Assembly: GCA_044507775.1 (NCBI GenBank)
Contig: JBIQIY010000016.1
Span: 62,001-126,000 of the forward strand
Length of the DNA stretch: 64,000 nt
Direction: 5' to 3'
Origin: Chryseosolibacter sp044507775
GTDB lineage: Bacteria; Bacteroidota; Bacteroidia; Cytophagales; Cyclobacteriaceae
The notes under the pieces were generated by a model that was not told the DNA's origin, ran no database searches, and saw nothing but the letters and a program-made list of their open reading frames with translations. How positions within the stretch are numbered: position 1 is the stretch's first letter; the number at the start of each line of letters is the position of its first letter. The translations under genes were made by a program, and so were the position numbers. Shown piece by piece: positions 17,639 through 26,356 of the stretch.

Positions 17639-17884
17639 ATGGAACCAAGACACAGACATGAGGTAAGAATTCGGTTCGGCAAGCACCTGGCTTACTTGCG
17701 GACGGAACAGGGACTTTCGCTCCGCGAACTGGCCAGCCAGTGTGACGTCGACTACAGCGACATAAACAAATATGAACACGGCGAGAAGGACCTTCAACTG
17801 ACTACAATCGTCGACCTCGCGATTGGATTGGGCGTTGAGCCCGCTGCTCTGCTGGGCTTCAGCTTTGATTTTCTCGACACCTGA
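17639..17884 (+). CDS. XRE-family helix-turn-helix regulator
   Basis: An 81-residue DNA-binding protein made of a single Cro/C1-type domain: FGKHLAYLRTEQGLSLRELA, CDVDYSDINKYEHGEKD, then LTTIVDLAIGLGVEPAALLG. Nothing beyond the domain is present, so it has no ligand or dimerisation module. It stands alone between a compositional island and the AraC gene and ends at a strong terminator. Its targets are not evident; the position at the island edge would suit a local regulator (inference). Confidence 0.85.
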   Translation: MEPRHRHEVRIRFGKHLAYLRTEQGLSLRELASQCDVDYSDINKYEHGEKDLQLTTIVDLAIGLGVEPAALLGFSFDFLDT

Positions 17885-17912
17885 CCGCGCTCCCGCGCGC
17901 TGCAAGTATCAG

Positions 17913-17938
17913 GACCGGACTTTACCGGTCTTTTTTTT
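17913..17938 (+). terminator. Rho-independent terminator after the XRE gene
   Basis: GACCGG, loop ACTTTA, CCGGTC, followed at once by eight Ts. It lies 29 bases after the XRE stop and just before the convergent end of the AraC gene. Confidence 0.88.
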
Positions 17939-17950
17939 GCGCTCTGCCTC

Positions 17951-18952
17951 TCAGGAAATTTTTCCCCGCACTCTGCCAGGTGAAATTCCGTACTTCTTCT
18001 TGAACGCCGCGGTAAAATGCGAGACGCTGGAATAACCGACGGCGGAAGCAATGTCCTGAAGGGCCACGTTCTGACCGAGCAGCTCCTCCACCTTTTCCCA
18101 ACGCGCCTGTTTCAGAAATTCGAAAATCGTTGCCCCATACCTTTCCTTGAATCGTTGGTTGAGCCTGTTGCTGCTCATCCCTGCGAGCTGACCCATTTGC
18201 TGAAGCGTCCCGGGGTGTGAGTCAAGGTGCGCAAGCAGATGAACGTGAATACTCTCGACCGCCCGCTGCTCTGATTCAGGAATGCGCCTCGCCGTGGCCG
18301 ACCACCCGCCCGGCTTCACCACATGGTTAAGCAACTCGTGCATCCTGGCGTTGAGCAAGTGTCCCCCGATGACGCCGGCGAATTTGTGGCGTTCAAAGTC
18401 ACGCGCGACTGCCTCGACAACTTTCCGGACTTCATGCGGGACAATCCCGGCAGGGGGTCCGATGTAGCAGGATTGGTTGTCGCGCACGCTGCGGATGAAG
18501 GCGCTCACGAGCGGGACTTCCCGAAAATATTCAATTCGCTTTTCTTTTCGGATGCCCGCCGACAAGAACAAGTACGTGTGTTGCTTTTGCATCGCGACTT
18601 GAACGTCGATCGCAGGAGAATAGATCAAACCATATTGTGCGTGTGGACGAGTACGAGGATAAAAGCCATGGGCGGATAATGCAATATCAGCACCGAGGTT
18701 GAACAGCATGCCGAGGAAACGGTGTTTGGATGTGATGAAGAGCGTAATGTCACGGCTCGCCGATAGTTGGCCGTAGCAAATGTCAAAGTCATCGGTGATG
18801 ACTTCATTTAACGTAAACGAACCGACTTCATTATTACAAGCGGTGATGCTGGAATGCTCATCGTCAAATGAGTTTTTGCGATTGAATCGCATGGCCCCGA
18901 GCTCGGGAATAAGGAACGTCAGTTTCTGAAAGAGGAATGTTGAGGGTCGCAT
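17951..18952 (-). CDS. AraC-family transcriptional regulator
   Basis: A 333-residue regulator. The C-terminal 100 residues are the double helix-turn-helix AraC domain: GTLQQMGQLAGMSSNRLNQR, FKERYGATIFEFLKQARWEK, and the second half DIASAVGYSSVSHFTAAFKK with KYGISPGRVRGK. The N-terminal 220 residues form a divergent ligand or sensing domain resembling PchR-type regulators (GMLFNLGADIAL, LFLSAGIRKEKRI). It is transcribed away from the YncE-like gene across a 348-base gap with palindromes, which may be where it binds. Confidence 0.9.
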   Translation of the reverse strand: MRPSTFLFQKLTFLIPELGAMRFNRKNSFDDEHSSITACNNEVGSFTLNEVITDDFDICYGQLSASRDITLFITSKHRFLGMLFNLGADIALSAHGFYPRTRPHAQYGLIYSPAIDVQVAMQKQHTYLFLSAGIRKEKRIEYFREVPLVSAFIRSVRDNQSCYIGPPAGIVPHEVRKVVEAVARDFERHKFAGVIGGHLLNARMHELLNHVVKPGGWSATARRIPESEQRAVESIHVHLLAHLDSHPGTLQQMGQLAGMSSNRLNQRFKERYGATIFEFLKQARWEKVEELLGQNVALQDIASAVGYSSVSHFTAAFKKKYGISPGRVRGKIS

Positions 18953-19033
18953 AGTGTTTTCTTAAGGGCTACGCAGGGTCCACAGAGTGCCGGTCGACGA
19001 ATGCGTATTTCTGAAATTAGAAGTGGTGTTGAT

Positions 19034-19126
19034 GATTTGCAAATCTTTCAGGGGCGTTTTCGGGCTCTTAACATTTGTTCGTGCATTTCTTGTCCTTTGT
19101 TCTATGGATTCTTAACAAATGTTAAG
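19034..19126. promoter_or_regulatory. Palindromes in the AraC / YncE divergent promoter region
   Basis: This part of the 348-base gap holds a perfect 12-bp palindrome GATTTGCAAATC (19034-19045), a CTTAACATTTGTT element (19057-19069) and a related CTTAACAAATGTTAAG inverted repeat (19111-19126). The last two share the CTTAACA-TGTT pattern 54 bases apart, as expected of repeated operator sites. The rest of the gap shows nothing I can name. Confidence 0.35.
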
Positions 19127-19300
19127 TGGGCACTTTACAAACGGATGGGTGAACAGCGGTTTTGCGGGATGTGACCCTCAAACTAAATCTGATCAAAATC
19201 CGGGATATGACCACCGGTTGGATGTTCCTCGTAGAAAAGCTGTAAATTGATTATCAAAACCATATGTGATCTTCCCCGAAACGAACTATATTCAAACCTT

Positions 19301-20455
19301 ATGAAGACAAAACTCAATATCTTTTTGGTGCTGTTATCTGCCCTGCTGTTAACAGTCACGATAGCGTGGATGCCACGTCCCGCAGATAAGAACGAGTCAA
19401 CGGTGGACGCACCGCCTAAAGGGAGATATCTATACGTGGCAGTTCCCGGGATTCGCAATTATCTCGGCTACGGCGGTCACGGCATCCTGGTTTTTGACAT
19501 GGATAACAACCATCGCTTCGTGAAACGAATAAAAACGCAGGGCCTCGCCGAAAATGGAGTACCCATGAATGTGAAGGGGGTCGCCGTCAGCATTCCGCTC
19601 AACAGTATTTTTGTCAGCACGCTGCGAACCTTACAGCGAATCGATCTTACGACGGAAAAGATAGTTTGGGAGAAGACTTACGAGGGAGGCTGTGACCGGA
19701 TGTCAATTACTCCCGACGGCAAGACCATGTACATGCCGTCCCTGGAAAAGGATTTCTGGAATGTGGTGGACTGCACTACAGGCAACGTGATCAAAAAGAT
19801 ACCGGTTGTGCGCAGGGCGCATAACACTGTAGTGGGTTTGTCGGGCAACTATGCATACCTGGGAGACATCGCGTCTCCGTACCTGTTCGTAGTCGATACC
19901 AAAACCAATGAGGTCGCTAAACAGGTCGGACCTTTTGGCGAGGGGATCCGTCCTTTTACCGTCAATGGAAATGAAACTCTCGCGTTTGTCAATGTCGACG
20001 GACTGCTCGGGTTCGAAGTGGGCGATCTGAAGACCAACAAGCCGGTTACACGTGTTGTCGTTGAGGGTTGGAACATGGGTGAAGTCCGGAGACATGGCAA
20101 CCCGAGTCACGGCATTGGACTTACACCTGACGAAAAGGAAGTGTGGGTGAGCGATGGACATAATATGCGCATGCATGTTTTCAGCGCCGTACCACCTTAC
20201 CAGCAGCTGACCACTATACCGCTGCAGGATATGCCGGGTTGGGTGACCTTCAGTCTCGATGGAAAATACGCGTACCCGTCCAGTGGCGAAGTGATTGACG
20301 TAAAAACAAGGAAGGTCCTCCTCACCCTCCAGGATGAATTTTACAATAGCGTGGCCAGTGAGAAGATGGTGGAGATCCATTTCGATGGCAACAAGGCTGT
20401 GAAGGCCGGAGATCAGTTTGGATTGGGTCGCATTGTCAACAATGCTAATCAGTGA
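19301..20455 (+). CDS. YncE-like secreted beta-propeller protein
   Basis: A 384-residue exported protein: signal segment MKTKLNIFLVLLSALLLTVT, then repeated propeller blades with the pattern of the YncE / 40-residue YVTN repeats: GRYLYVAVPG, DGKTMYMPSLEKDFW, TTGNVIKKIPV, DEKEVWVSDGHNMRMHVFSA and DGKYAYPSSGEVIDVKTRKV. Such propellers bind ligands or DNA in the periplasm; the actual role is unknown. The ATG at 19301 is chosen over 19247 because it gives the signal peptide. It is followed 175 bases later by the YhcH-family lipoprotein. Confidence 0.82.
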   Translation: MKTKLNIFLVLLSALLLTVTIAWMPRPADKNESTVDAPPKGRYLYVAVPGIRNYLGYGGHGILVFDMDNNHRFVKRIKTQGLAENGVPMNVKGVAVSIPLNSIFVSTLRTLQRIDLTTEKIVWEKTYEGGCDRMSITPDGKTMYMPSLEKDFWNVVDCTTGNVIKKIPVVRRAHNTVVGLSGNYAYLGDIASPYLFVVDTKTNEVAKQVGPFGEGIRPFTVNGNETLAFVNVDGLLGFEVGDLKTNKPVTRVVVEGWNMGEVRRHGNPSHGIGLTPDEKEVWVSDGHNMRMHVFSAVPPYQQLTTIPLQDMPGWVTFSLDGKYAYPSSGEVIDVKTRKVLLTLQDEFYNSVASEKMVEIHFDGNKAVKAGDQFGLGRIVNNANQ

Positions 20456-20629
20456 TCGTATTTTTCCGTGAATTTTATGGCTTCAGGTCTGCGAAGCGGT
20501 GGGCTGGCGCCTTCCTCTTCGGGAATCCAGAGTTCCTTAGCGGATGGTGATGCGTCTCGAAATAACTTGCGCTGAATTGAAATTTTCTGTCTTTTTAATG
20601 ATAAACCAATTAATCTCTTCCTTACTGCT

Positions 20630-21241
20630 ATGAAACGATACACACCCTTTCTCATGCTCGGCCTGTACATCATGATGAGTTGTACTTCGTCCCAACGTCC
20701 TGAAAATCCTGAACAATGGACAGAGGACCAGGTGGCGACATGGTTTGATGGAAAGGAATGGCTCGGCACAGCCGCGCTCGCTCCGGATCCTTCCATCGAT
20801 CAAAAACAATTTGCTACCCGCTACCACGAACATAAGGATCGATGGGACAAAGCGTTCGACTTCCTTCAGAAGGCAGACCTGTCCAGCCTCGCGCTTGGGA
20901 ATCATGAGATCGATGGCAAAGATGTATTCGCCATAATCTCCGAGTACAACACGAAGAATCCCGAAGATGTCAATTATGAATCCCATGAGAAATATACCGA
21001 CGTTCACTGCATGATTTCAGGAAACGAATATATCGGGTTCAAGATTGCCTCGACCAGTGATATAGCGACACCTTACAGCGAGGAACGTGACGTTACTTTA
21101 TATCAGAACGAAGGTGGTGAGAATCTGCTGGCTGCTCCCGGTAAATTGTTTATTTTCTTTCCCGACAACGTACACCGGCCTGGATTGAAGGTTGAAGAGA
21201 GTATGCCTGTAAGGAAACTTGTGATCAAAGTCAGGAATTGA
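20630..21241 (+). CDS. YhcH/YjgK/YiaL-family (DUF386) protein, predicted lipoprotein
   Basis: A 203-residue protein. Its C-terminal 150 residues match the YhcH/EbgC cupin fold: YESHEKYTDVHCMISGNEYI, a metal-binding-like HxxYxDVH region, then LLAAPGKLFIFFPDNVHRPG and MPVRKLVIKV. Family members are small cytosolic proteins tied to sugar (sialic acid, galactoside, anomeric) metabolism. Here the N-terminus is a lipoprotein signal (GLYIMMSCTSSQ), which would place it outside the cytoplasm and is unusual. It precedes the permease gene by 47 bases, so it may belong to the same transcription unit. Confidence 0.85.
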   Translation: MKRYTPFLMLGLYIMMSCTSSQRPENPEQWTEDQVATWFDGKEWLGTAALAPDPSIDQKQFATRYHEHKDRWDKAFDFLQKADLSSLALGNHEIDGKDVFAIISEYNTKNPEDVNYESHEKYTDVHCMISGNEYIGFKIASTSDIATPYSEERDVTLYQNEGGENLLAAPGKLFIFFPDNVHRPGLKVEESMPVRKLVIKVRN

Positions 21242-21288
21242 CCTGCCCGCCTGATATCCTCATACCGCACTATTGAAAACCGGTAACT

Positions 21289-23064
21289 ATGAACTGGAAC
21301 CAAGCAATCGACCCGTTTAACAATATCGCATTGTCAGCATTGGTTGCTTTGTTGCCCATTGCCTTCATATTCTGGGGCCTGATCATCAGAAAGATGAAGG
21401 GTTACCAGGCGAGCATAATTGCCACGCTTCTCGCAATTGTGATTGCCATTTTCGTTTACGGGATGCCGGCCAAATTTGCTATCCTTGCTACCGTGCACGG
21501 TGCCATGTACGGCTTGTTTCCAATATGCTGGATCGTGATCGCCGCAGTCTTTTTGTTCAACATCACCATCAAGAGCGGGCAGTTTGAGGTGATCAAACAT
21601 TTTATGGCCTCGATCACATCGGACAGGAGGCTGCAGGCGCTGCTTATCGCCTTTTCTTTCGGGGCGTTTCTGGAAGGCACCGCGGGTTTCGGTGCGCCGG
21701 TAGCGATAACCGCGGCGATGCTCGTGGGTCTGGGGTTCAATCCCCTATACGCAGCCGGGATATGTCTTATAGCCAATACCGCTCCCGTTGCGTTCGGCGC
21801 CGTAGGTATTCCCGTCACGGTAGCTGCCCAGGTATCAGGATTGCCCGAATTAGCGGTATCCCAGATGGTAGGAAGAACACTTCCTTTCCTGTCTGTCATG
21901 CTTCCCTTTTATCTGGTGGTCTTGATGTCGGGCGTCAGGAACGCAAAAGAAGTGCTTCCCGCTATCCTTGTATCCGGGATTTCGTTTGCGACGCTGCAAT
22001 GGTTCACGGCTAACTTTCTTGGACCGGCACTGCCGGATGTTATCGCGGGGATCGGGTCAATCGTCTGTATGGTTGTGCTCCTTAAGTTCTGGAAGCCGCG
22101 CACCCTTTGGAGATTCAAGGATGAAGTGGCGCCGGCCCTTTCGACGGATCATCGGTATTCCACGGGAATGATACTAGGCGCATGGACTCCCTTTATCTTA
22201 CTGACCATGGTCATCATCGCCTGGGGATTGCCACCGATCAAAGATGCGCTGGATTCCGTCGGGCTAATCAAATTTGAAATCCCCGGATTGCACAACGCTG
22301 TAATTGACAGGAATGGCAGTGCGCTCCCCTCTATTTTCAAGTTTAACTACCTCTCGGCCGCGGGTACTGCAATTTTTCTTTCCTGCATAATTGCAATCAC
22401 TCTTAACGGCATTACCTTCCGGAAAGGCTACCGCGTATTTCTGGATACGCTCGGGCAACTCAAGTTCGCAATCATCACCGTCGCCTCAGTCCTGGGATTT
22501 GCCTACATCCTTAACGTTTCCGGGATGACCATCACCCTGGCGCAAGCGCTGGCAAGCTCCGGTTTTCTGTTTCCCTTTTTCGCGCCGGTGTTGGGTTGGC
22601 TGGGAGTTTTCATCACGGGATCGGACACGTCTGCGAATGCGTTGTTTGCAAAACTTCAGCATGAAACTGCTACCTCGATCGGCGTCGATCCCGTCGTTAC
22701 CGTCGGGGCAAACGCTTCCGGAGGTGTGGTCGGAAAAATGATCTCGCCACAGTCGATCGCTATTGCAGCCGCGGCAGGCCAGCTCGTGGGAAGGGAATCG
22801 GACCTGTTCAGGTTCACAGTAAAGCATAGCTTCTTCATGCTTTTGCTGATATGTTTCATTGTCTTCGCGCAGGCGTATGCATTGCAGTGGATCATACCGG
22901 CATACGACCTCTTGCATGTCGGACAGATGGCCATCGCGCCAGACACATTTGCGGGATTTCTTTACCTGGCTATCTTCGCCATTGCATTATCCGTCTTCTC
23001 ATTTGTTGTGTATCGGCTTTTGAAGGGCGATGCCGCGAAAACGGAAACAGTCAAGGACGTTTAA
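21289..23064 (+). CDS. L-lactate / glycolate permease (LctP family)
   Basis: A 591-residue proton-linked transporter of 12-14 helices. The family is recognised from FGAFLEGTAGFGAPVAITAA, the loop after it (GLGFNPLYAAGICLIANTAP), and a C-terminal half with FFAPVLGWLGVFITGSDTSA and GANASGGVVGKMISPQSIAI. The family moves L- and D-lactate and also glycolate (E. coli LldP and GlcA). Because malate synthase follows 34 bases after the stop, glycolate is a reasonable candidate substrate here, but the sequence alone cannot separate the two. Length is normal for the family. Confidence 0.93.
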   Translation: MNWNQAIDPFNNIALSALVALLPIAFIFWGLIIRKMKGYQASIIATLLAIVIAIFVYGMPAKFAILATVHGAMYGLFPICWIVIAAVFLFNITIKSGQFEVIKHFMASITSDRRLQALLIAFSFGAFLEGTAGFGAPVAITAAMLVGLGFNPLYAAGICLIANTAPVAFGAVGIPVTVAAQVSGLPELAVSQMVGRTLPFLSVMLPFYLVVLMSGVRNAKEVLPAILVSGISFATLQWFTANFLGPALPDVIAGIGSIVCMVVLLKFWKPRTLWRFKDEVAPALSTDHRYSTGMILGAWTPFILLTMVIIAWGLPPIKDALDSVGLIKFEIPGLHNAVIDRNGSALPSIFKFNYLSAAGTAIFLSCIIAITLNGITFRKGYRVFLDTLGQLKFAIITVASVLGFAYILNVSGMTITLAQALASSGFLFPFFAPVLGWLGVFITGSDTSANALFAKLQHETATSIGVDPVVTVGANASGGVVGKMISPQSIAIAAAAGQLVGRESDLFRFTVKHSFFMLLLICFIVFAQAYALQWIIPAYDLLHVGQMAIAPDTFAGFLYLAIFAIALSVFSFVVYRLLKGDAAKTETVKDV

Positions 23065-23098
23065 CACTTTATTACAAACAACTCAGCACTCGAAAAAT

Positions 23099-24985
23099 AT
23101 GGGTAACATCGTTCAAATCAGAGGCAATCTGCAGGAAACCTACGCGGACGTATATACGCCTTCTGTTGTCTCAGCACTTTCTGCTCTTGCGCATTTTAAT
23201 GACATTGTGAAAGACGTAATGGCCAGAAGGATCAAGCGAAGAGCAGAACGACAATCGAAAAAAGAAAGGATCACTTTTGCGGATCCCGAAAGCTATATTC
23301 CGGGGACAAAGATCCGCGTGCGCGATGCCCGTGCCGGAAAATTTGAAGGCTCCGTTATCCCCCGCGACCTTCAAAGACAATGGATTCAAGGTACGGGTCC
23401 GGCTGCTAAACCCAATGCTCCTGTAGAAAATAGTATCCGCAACGTGGCCTATGCGTTATTATCGGGCGCCGATGGCTGGATGTTCGATGGAGAAGACGCC
23501 CTCGGGCAGATCTCGACTATGTCACTCGATAACCAGCGCAACCTGAAGCTGGCCATTGCCAAGGACCCCATGTTCATGAAAGTGGCGGAACAGGTTGCTT
23601 CGGAGATGAACAATTGGTCGGCGGGCTTCCTCGGACGAAAGATAGTCCAGGACTACAAGACCCAACTGAACTTCACAACCAGGATATTTCGCGCACGCGG
23701 ATTGCATCTTGATGATCGCCATGTCCGCAATAGCGATGGAAAGGCGATGGCCGCTTCGATCGTCGATCTCGTCCTCTATGTTGTAAATAATTACAAAGCT
23801 TTGCAGGAGGCAGGTTCGTCTATCGTACTATACCTGCCGAAAATCCAGACCGCGGAAGAAGCCGGCGTGTGGACACGGATAATCGAGGCTCTGGAGGATC
23901 ACCTTAACCTGGGCCTCGGCGCCATAAAAGTGTACGTACTCGTCGAACAGTTGGAAGCGACTTACCAACTGATGGAAATACGCGCCGTTCTCGGGAAACA
24001 TTTTATTGGATTCAATACAGGGCGGTGGGATTATATTAACAGCGTATCCGACGCACTTGCCTGGGATGATAAGTTTGTTAATCCTAATATAGAAGACATA
24101 ACGATGACTTACGGCTACATGCGCTTCTATGAGGACCGTGTGAGGAGGGCAGTCAACACTCCGGATATGAATGGAAACTTCGCGCTCTGGCAAGGCGGGA
24201 TGGAACCGAATATCCCGGTAGGTTCCGCCGATGGAGTTGCTGCCAGCATGAAGAAGGCCCTGGCCGGAGCAGAGCGCGAACAAAGGGATGGCGCCAGCGG
24301 TAAATGGGTGGCTCACTGGAAGATGGTACACGTAATTCGCCCGGTGTGGGAACAGGCGGGTGAGTTAAATCAGCTTGGAAGGAAATTTCCACCCCTCACC
24401 TATACGCAGCAGGATGCCGATAACCTGATCGTGCTGGAACCGGCAAACCGGACCATTCGTGGGGCGCGCAACCTTCTGAGTGTAGGATTGCAGTATGGCA
24501 ACGCATTTGGACAAGGCATGCAGGCGGCAGCGCTCAAACCCGCTGACTATTTCGGCAATGATGATATTTTATACCTGATGGAAGACATGGCGACAGGGGA
24601 GATCCGGTTGAGCATTCTTTGGGAGTGGATCCGGAAAGGAGCGGTGCTAACAGAGGATGACCCTGAGACAGGCCTGAAAGCGGGCGATATCTTTACCCGG
24701 GAAATTTTCGAAAGGCTACTGGTTGAAGAATATGACAAGCTGAAGAACGCCGGGAGCAAGGATGTTCATAAGGATTCGAAATCCACCACGTTGCCGATCT
24801 CGAATATCATCGCGCGGCGTTATGCCTTCAGCGATGTAAAGATGCCGTGGTTGATTGATCTCCTCAATATTAACCTTGATAATGCTGACTCGAGGGTCGC
24901 CGCAGAGAGAGTTGAAATGTATATGAATGCTTTTGCGAAGGACGGAACGCGGATAACCGAGAATGTCGACTTTGTAATATCATAA
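23099..24985 (+). CDS. aceB: Malate synthase (A-type, extended)
   Basis: Condenses glyoxylate with acetyl-CoA to malate. Family landmarks are FRARGLHLDDRHV, LYLPKIQTAEEAGVWTRII, IKVYVLVEQLEATYQLMEI, GFNTGRWDYINSV, FALWQGGMEPNIPV, and YLMEDMATGEIRLSILWEWI, which contains the Asp used as catalytic base in malate synthases. At 628 residues it is about 100 longer than the E. coli A form, and the early DGWMFDGEDALG replaces the usual SDFEDA-type stretch, so it is a divergent branch. The ATG at 23099 (MGNIVQIRG) is chosen over 23030, which would overlap the permease. No isocitrate lyase is present in the window, which points to glyoxylate from another source such as glycolate. Confidence 0.88.
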   Translation: MGNIVQIRGNLQETYADVYTPSVVSALSALAHFNDIVKDVMARRIKRRAERQSKKERITFADPESYIPGTKIRVRDARAGKFEGSVIPRDLQRQWIQGTGPAAKPNAPVENSIRNVAYALLSGADGWMFDGEDALGQISTMSLDNQRNLKLAIAKDPMFMKVAEQVASEMNNWSAGFLGRKIVQDYKTQLNFTTRIFRARGLHLDDRHVRNSDGKAMAASIVDLVLYVVNNYKALQEAGSSIVLYLPKIQTAEEAGVWTRIIEALEDHLNLGLGAIKVYVLVEQLEATYQLMEIRAVLGKHFIGFNTGRWDYINSVSDALAWDDKFVNPNIEDITMTYGYMRFYEDRVRRAVNTPDMNGNFALWQGGMEPNIPVGSADGVAASMKKALAGAEREQRDGASGKWVAHWKMVHVIRPVWEQAGELNQLGRKFPPLTYTQQDADNLIVLEPANRTIRGARNLLSVGLQYGNAFGQGMQAAALKPADYFGNDDILYLMEDMATGEIRLSILWEWIRKGAVLTEDDPETGLKAGDIFTREIFERLLVEEYDKLKNAGSKDVHKDSKSTTLPISNIIARRYAFSDVKMPWLIDLLNINLDNADSRVAAERVEMYMNAFAKDGTRITENVDFVIS

Positions 24986-25019
24986 GCAACGTCGATCTCT
25001 CGCCGGGATCGACGGTTGC
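24986..25019. terminator. Hairpin between convergent genes
   Basis: GCAACGTCGATC pairs with GATCGACGGTTGC, with one bulge, around a nine-base loop, right after the malate synthase stop. The following sequence is only weakly T-rich. It probably ends both the plus-strand unit and the opposing hemerythrin operon. Confidence 0.55.
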
Positions 25020-25044
25020 ATGTAATCGTACTGCCTTTCTTGCT

Positions 25045-25554
25045 TTACGACTTCGAAATTTCATCGAAGTTAAATCCGGCCCTTTCAATGGACCGTTTTG
25101 CAACATCAATGACATAAGCGGCCTCATTGAAAGGATGAACAGGGACAGGAGTAACATTTCTCAAAGCTTCCAGGATCTCCTGCGTTTCACTTTGTGTCAG
25201 TTTTTCGCAAGCTTCGTACATGCCGCCCGACGCTTCTTCCAGGATATCGTGCTGTTCCAATATATAGCTCACGGCCTGAATCACCTGAGGAGTGGGCACA
25301 CATACCATCAGGGAAGTTAAGGCCCCGTGATCCAGTCGCAATTTTGCCTGCAGGGGAAGGGTCTCTCCACCATTGGCTTTTTGAGCCGCCACGAAGAGTA
25401 TCTTCTCTTCCATTTTAATATGCGTTAAGAGCCCGATTCTGAATTGATAATATTTCTCCAGGTCAACGCGCTTCTTGTCGTGCGTCGCTTCCTCGAAAAG
25501 CTTCTCAATTCGCCTGTGGTCGTCCGTAAAGAAGGCGTATAACTCCCTGTTCAT
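25045..25554 (-). CDS. Hemerythrin-domain protein
   Basis: A 169-residue HHE-type protein binding a di-iron centre. Ligand-like residues are seen in DDHRRIEKLFEEA, HIKMEEKILFV, DHGALTSLM and EQHDILEEASGGMYEA, the normal order for hemerythrin helices. These proteins bind oxygen or nitric oxide or help repair iron centres. It is the last gene of the seven-gene minus-strand operon, 10 bases after a DUF2249 gene, consistent with a role in sensing or detoxifying NO or oxygen (inference from neighbours). Confidence 0.88.
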   Translation of the reverse strand: MNRELYAFFTDDHRRIEKLFEEATHDKKRVDLEKYYQFRIGLLTHIKMEEKILFVAAQKANGGETLPLQAKLRLDHGALTSLMVCVPTPQVIQAVSYILEQHDILEEASGGMYEACEKLTQSETQEILEALRNVTPVPVHPFNEAAYVIDVAKRSIERAGFNFDEISKS

Positions 25555-25564
25555 CTAATTGGCG

Positions 25565-26332
25565 TCAATCTTCGTTTAGCACCTTAACGACTCTGACTTT
25601 CCATACTTCGGGACCTTTGTTTAAATATTCCCATCGGAACGGCTCGCTGCTTTCCGCTTCGATTTGATAGTATAGAGGCTTGGGGTCATGATCGTTAACA
25701 AATTCAAATGCTTCGCCGGGCTTGATGTCAGCGAATGCTTTGTAAAACATTTCGTGTCGTTCTGTCGGCGGAAACGGTCTCATGTCAAATTCATTGACCA
25801 CCGAAAAGCCCTCGTCGCCAAGGCCACTATCATCCTGTTTGGTGATATGGATCACAAATTCGTCTTCCGTTTTCTTTTTATAGATCCACTTGTGCCTCTT
25901 CTCGAATTTGTGGATGAAGATCTCGTGTATTTCGATCGGGTCTTCAGCTGCGATCAGCTCCAGCGTAGTATTTGGCTCCATCATGCCATACCGGTGAAAG
26001 ACAATTTGCTTCCACTCCTTTTTGTCTGCTTTTCGCAAATCGAGCAACGTAGCGATGTTGTCAAACGCGACGCCTTGTGATTCTTCCAGACGGGTTACTT
26101 TCACTTTCCAATCCCTGCCACCGCGGTTGAGATATTCCCAGCCAACCACGTCGCCGTAAATGGACCGAAGCTCGTAGAACAGCGGAATCGGGTCGTGGTC
26201 GTTGATAAAGACAAAGTGATCGTCTACTGGCAGATCCTTGAAAAGTTTTATCAGCAGCTCGTGCCTTTTAATCGGCACCAATACACGTACATCCAGATCG
26301 CCGGTTGCATTTTTTTCTATTGCTATTTCCAT
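25565..26332 (-). CDS. Two-domain DUF2249 protein
   Basis: A 255-residue cytosolic protein with two DUF2249 domains. The first (about residues 8-85) has HELLIKLFKDLPVDDHF, NDHDPIPLFYELRS and VVGWEYLNRGGRDWKVKVTR; the second (about 170-250) has MFYKAFADIKPGEAFEFVND, HDPKPLYYQIEA and FRWEYLNKGPEVWKVRV. The NDHDPxPLxY signature and the final WEYL..GP..W are shared by all three DUF2249 genes of this operon. Between the domains is an 80-residue linker domain (FHRYGMMEPNTTLELIAAED) I do not recognise. DUF2249 genes elsewhere accompany nitrogen-oxide respiration and hemerythrins (family context). Confidence 0.85.
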   Translation of the reverse strand: MEIAIEKNATGDLDVRVLVPIKRHELLIKLFKDLPVDDHFVFINDHDPIPLFYELRSIYGDVVGWEYLNRGGRDWKVKVTRLEESQGVAFDNIATLLDLRKADKKEWKQIVFHRYGMMEPNTTLELIAAEDPIEIHEIFIHKFEKRHKWIYKKKTEDEFVIHITKQDDSGLGDEGFSVVNEFDMRPFPPTERHEMFYKAFADIKPGEAFEFVNDHDPKPLYYQIEAESSEPFRWEYLNKGPEVWKVRVVKVLNED

Positions 26333-26356
26333 GATTTAAATTGTTTAAAATCTTAT

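Noticed and set aside
17250..17648. 132-codon minus-strand frame in the MauE-XRE gap
   Set aside because: It overlaps the XRE start and its composition is not protein-like; a different minus-strand frame (17266-17445) reads more like protein and is reported instead.
19703..20380. 225-codon minus-strand frame opposite the YncE-like gene
   Set aside because: It is antisense to a secreted propeller with recognisable repeats, and has no motif of its own.
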